Shown here in pieces: positions 6,757 through 6,912 of a stretch of 6,912 nucleotides of DNA. Position 1 is the first letter of the stretch; each line of letters opens with the position of its first letter. Location: positions 1-6,912 of the forward strand of contig JBEKNT010000373.1 of the NCBI GenBank assembly GCA_049522565.1, read 5' to 3'. The notes under the pieces were generated by a model, which saw only the letters and a list, made by a program, of their open reading frames with translations, did not search any database and had not been told where the DNA came from. The DNA comes from JASHVB01 sp049522565 (GTDB lineage: Bacteria > Pseudomonadota > Alphaproteobacteria > Acetobacterales > Acetobacteraceae). The translations under genes were made by a program, and so were the position numbers.

Positions 6757-6912
6757 TTACGTCTTGCCGATCCCGGCCGCCGATGCGCGCGCCCGCGTCG
6801 CCGCTGTGCGCGCCATGTTCGCGCACAGTCCGGTGTAGGCGGTCGGATCGAGCAGGGCCTCGATCGCTCCCGCGTCCAGGTGCGCGGTGACTCGGGGGTC
6901 CGCCTCCAGCAA
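6757..6912 (-). CDS. C-terminus of fumarase/aspartase-superfamily lyase (PcaB / adenylosuccinate lyase type), partial
   Basis: The - strand is open from the window edge (6912) to a TAA at 6759-6757 and gives the last 51 residues of a larger protein whose start lies outside. The segment begins LLEADPRVTAHLDAG and continues IEALLDPTAYTGL, ending in an Ala/Arg-rich tail. The pattern of a leucine-rich helix, HLD, then ALLDP-x-x-YTG is typical of the C-terminal domain of 3-carboxy-cis,cis-muconate cycloisomerase and adenylosuccinate lyase relatives. These enzymes do eliminations or cycloisomerisations, often on succinyl/fumaryl-type compounds. The catalytic loop (GSS..P) would lie upstream and is not visible, so activity cannot be judged. 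It is read in the same direction as the dehydratase gene, which starts 224 bases further on, and the two may belong to one catabolic unit. The reading frame is firm, the family call is moderate, and PcaB versus another lyase is undecided. Confidence 0.65.
   Translation of the reverse strand: MLEADPRVTAHLDAGAIEALLDPTAYTGLCANMARTAATRARASAAGIGKT

Noticed and set aside
6533..6826. 98-codon upstream extension of the dehydratase frame
   Set aside because: It runs through the inverted repeat at 6678-6742 and overlaps the lyase C-terminus in another frame. The GGGAG site at 6541-6545 marks the start at 6532.

Overview
The window is GC-rich, roughly two thirds G+C by eye, and almost fully coding. It looks like a proteobacterial chromosome. 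Three copies of a small dispersed palindromic repeat (core GTCATTGCGAGG(A/C)GCG) and a C-rich/G-rich intergenic hairpin at the left edge resemble repeats common in Alphaproteobacteria such as Bradyrhizobium relatives. That placement is inference; no rRNA or other marker is present.

Layout: positions 71-5274 on the + strand hold a tight four-gene run. It contains two tandem paralogous amidase-signature hydrolases (71-1510 and 1516-2955, both exactly 479 aa), a class III (CaiB/BaiF) CoA-transferase (2970-4148) and a DAO-type FAD-dependent oxidoreductase (4162-5274). The gaps are only 5, 14 and 13 bases, so this is almost certainly one operon whose promoter lies mostly or wholly left of the window. 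A 70-base convergent gap (5275-5344) carries a perfect 10-bp hairpin. On the - strand, 6532-5345 encodes an enolase-superfamily protein of the mandelate racemase / acid-sugar dehydratase type that most resembles rhamnonate dehydratase. A 224-base gap (6533-6756) upstream of it holds a bulged palindrome near the gene and a 65-base near-perfect inverted repeat. At the right edge, - strand 6912-6757 is the C-terminal 51 residues of a gene that begins outside the window. It reads like the C-terminal domain of the fumarase/aspartase superfamily (PcaB / adenylosuccinate lyase type).

Together the genes look like an accessory catabolic locus. Amidases could free a carboxylate and amine from an amide, the CoA-transferase could activate the acid, the flavoenzyme could oxidise an amine or amino acid, and the dehydratase and lyase could do eliminations on hydroxy-acid or C4-dicarboxylate-like intermediates. 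The substrate cannot be read from the sequence. No transporter or regulator is inside the window. No phage, CRISPR, insertion-sequence transposase, tRNA or rRNA was seen. The most notable points are the gap-free tandem amidase duplication with a nearly identical N-terminal patch, the changed oxyanion-hole residue in only one copy, the repeat copies on both sides of the dehydratase gene, and the unassigned enzyme combination.
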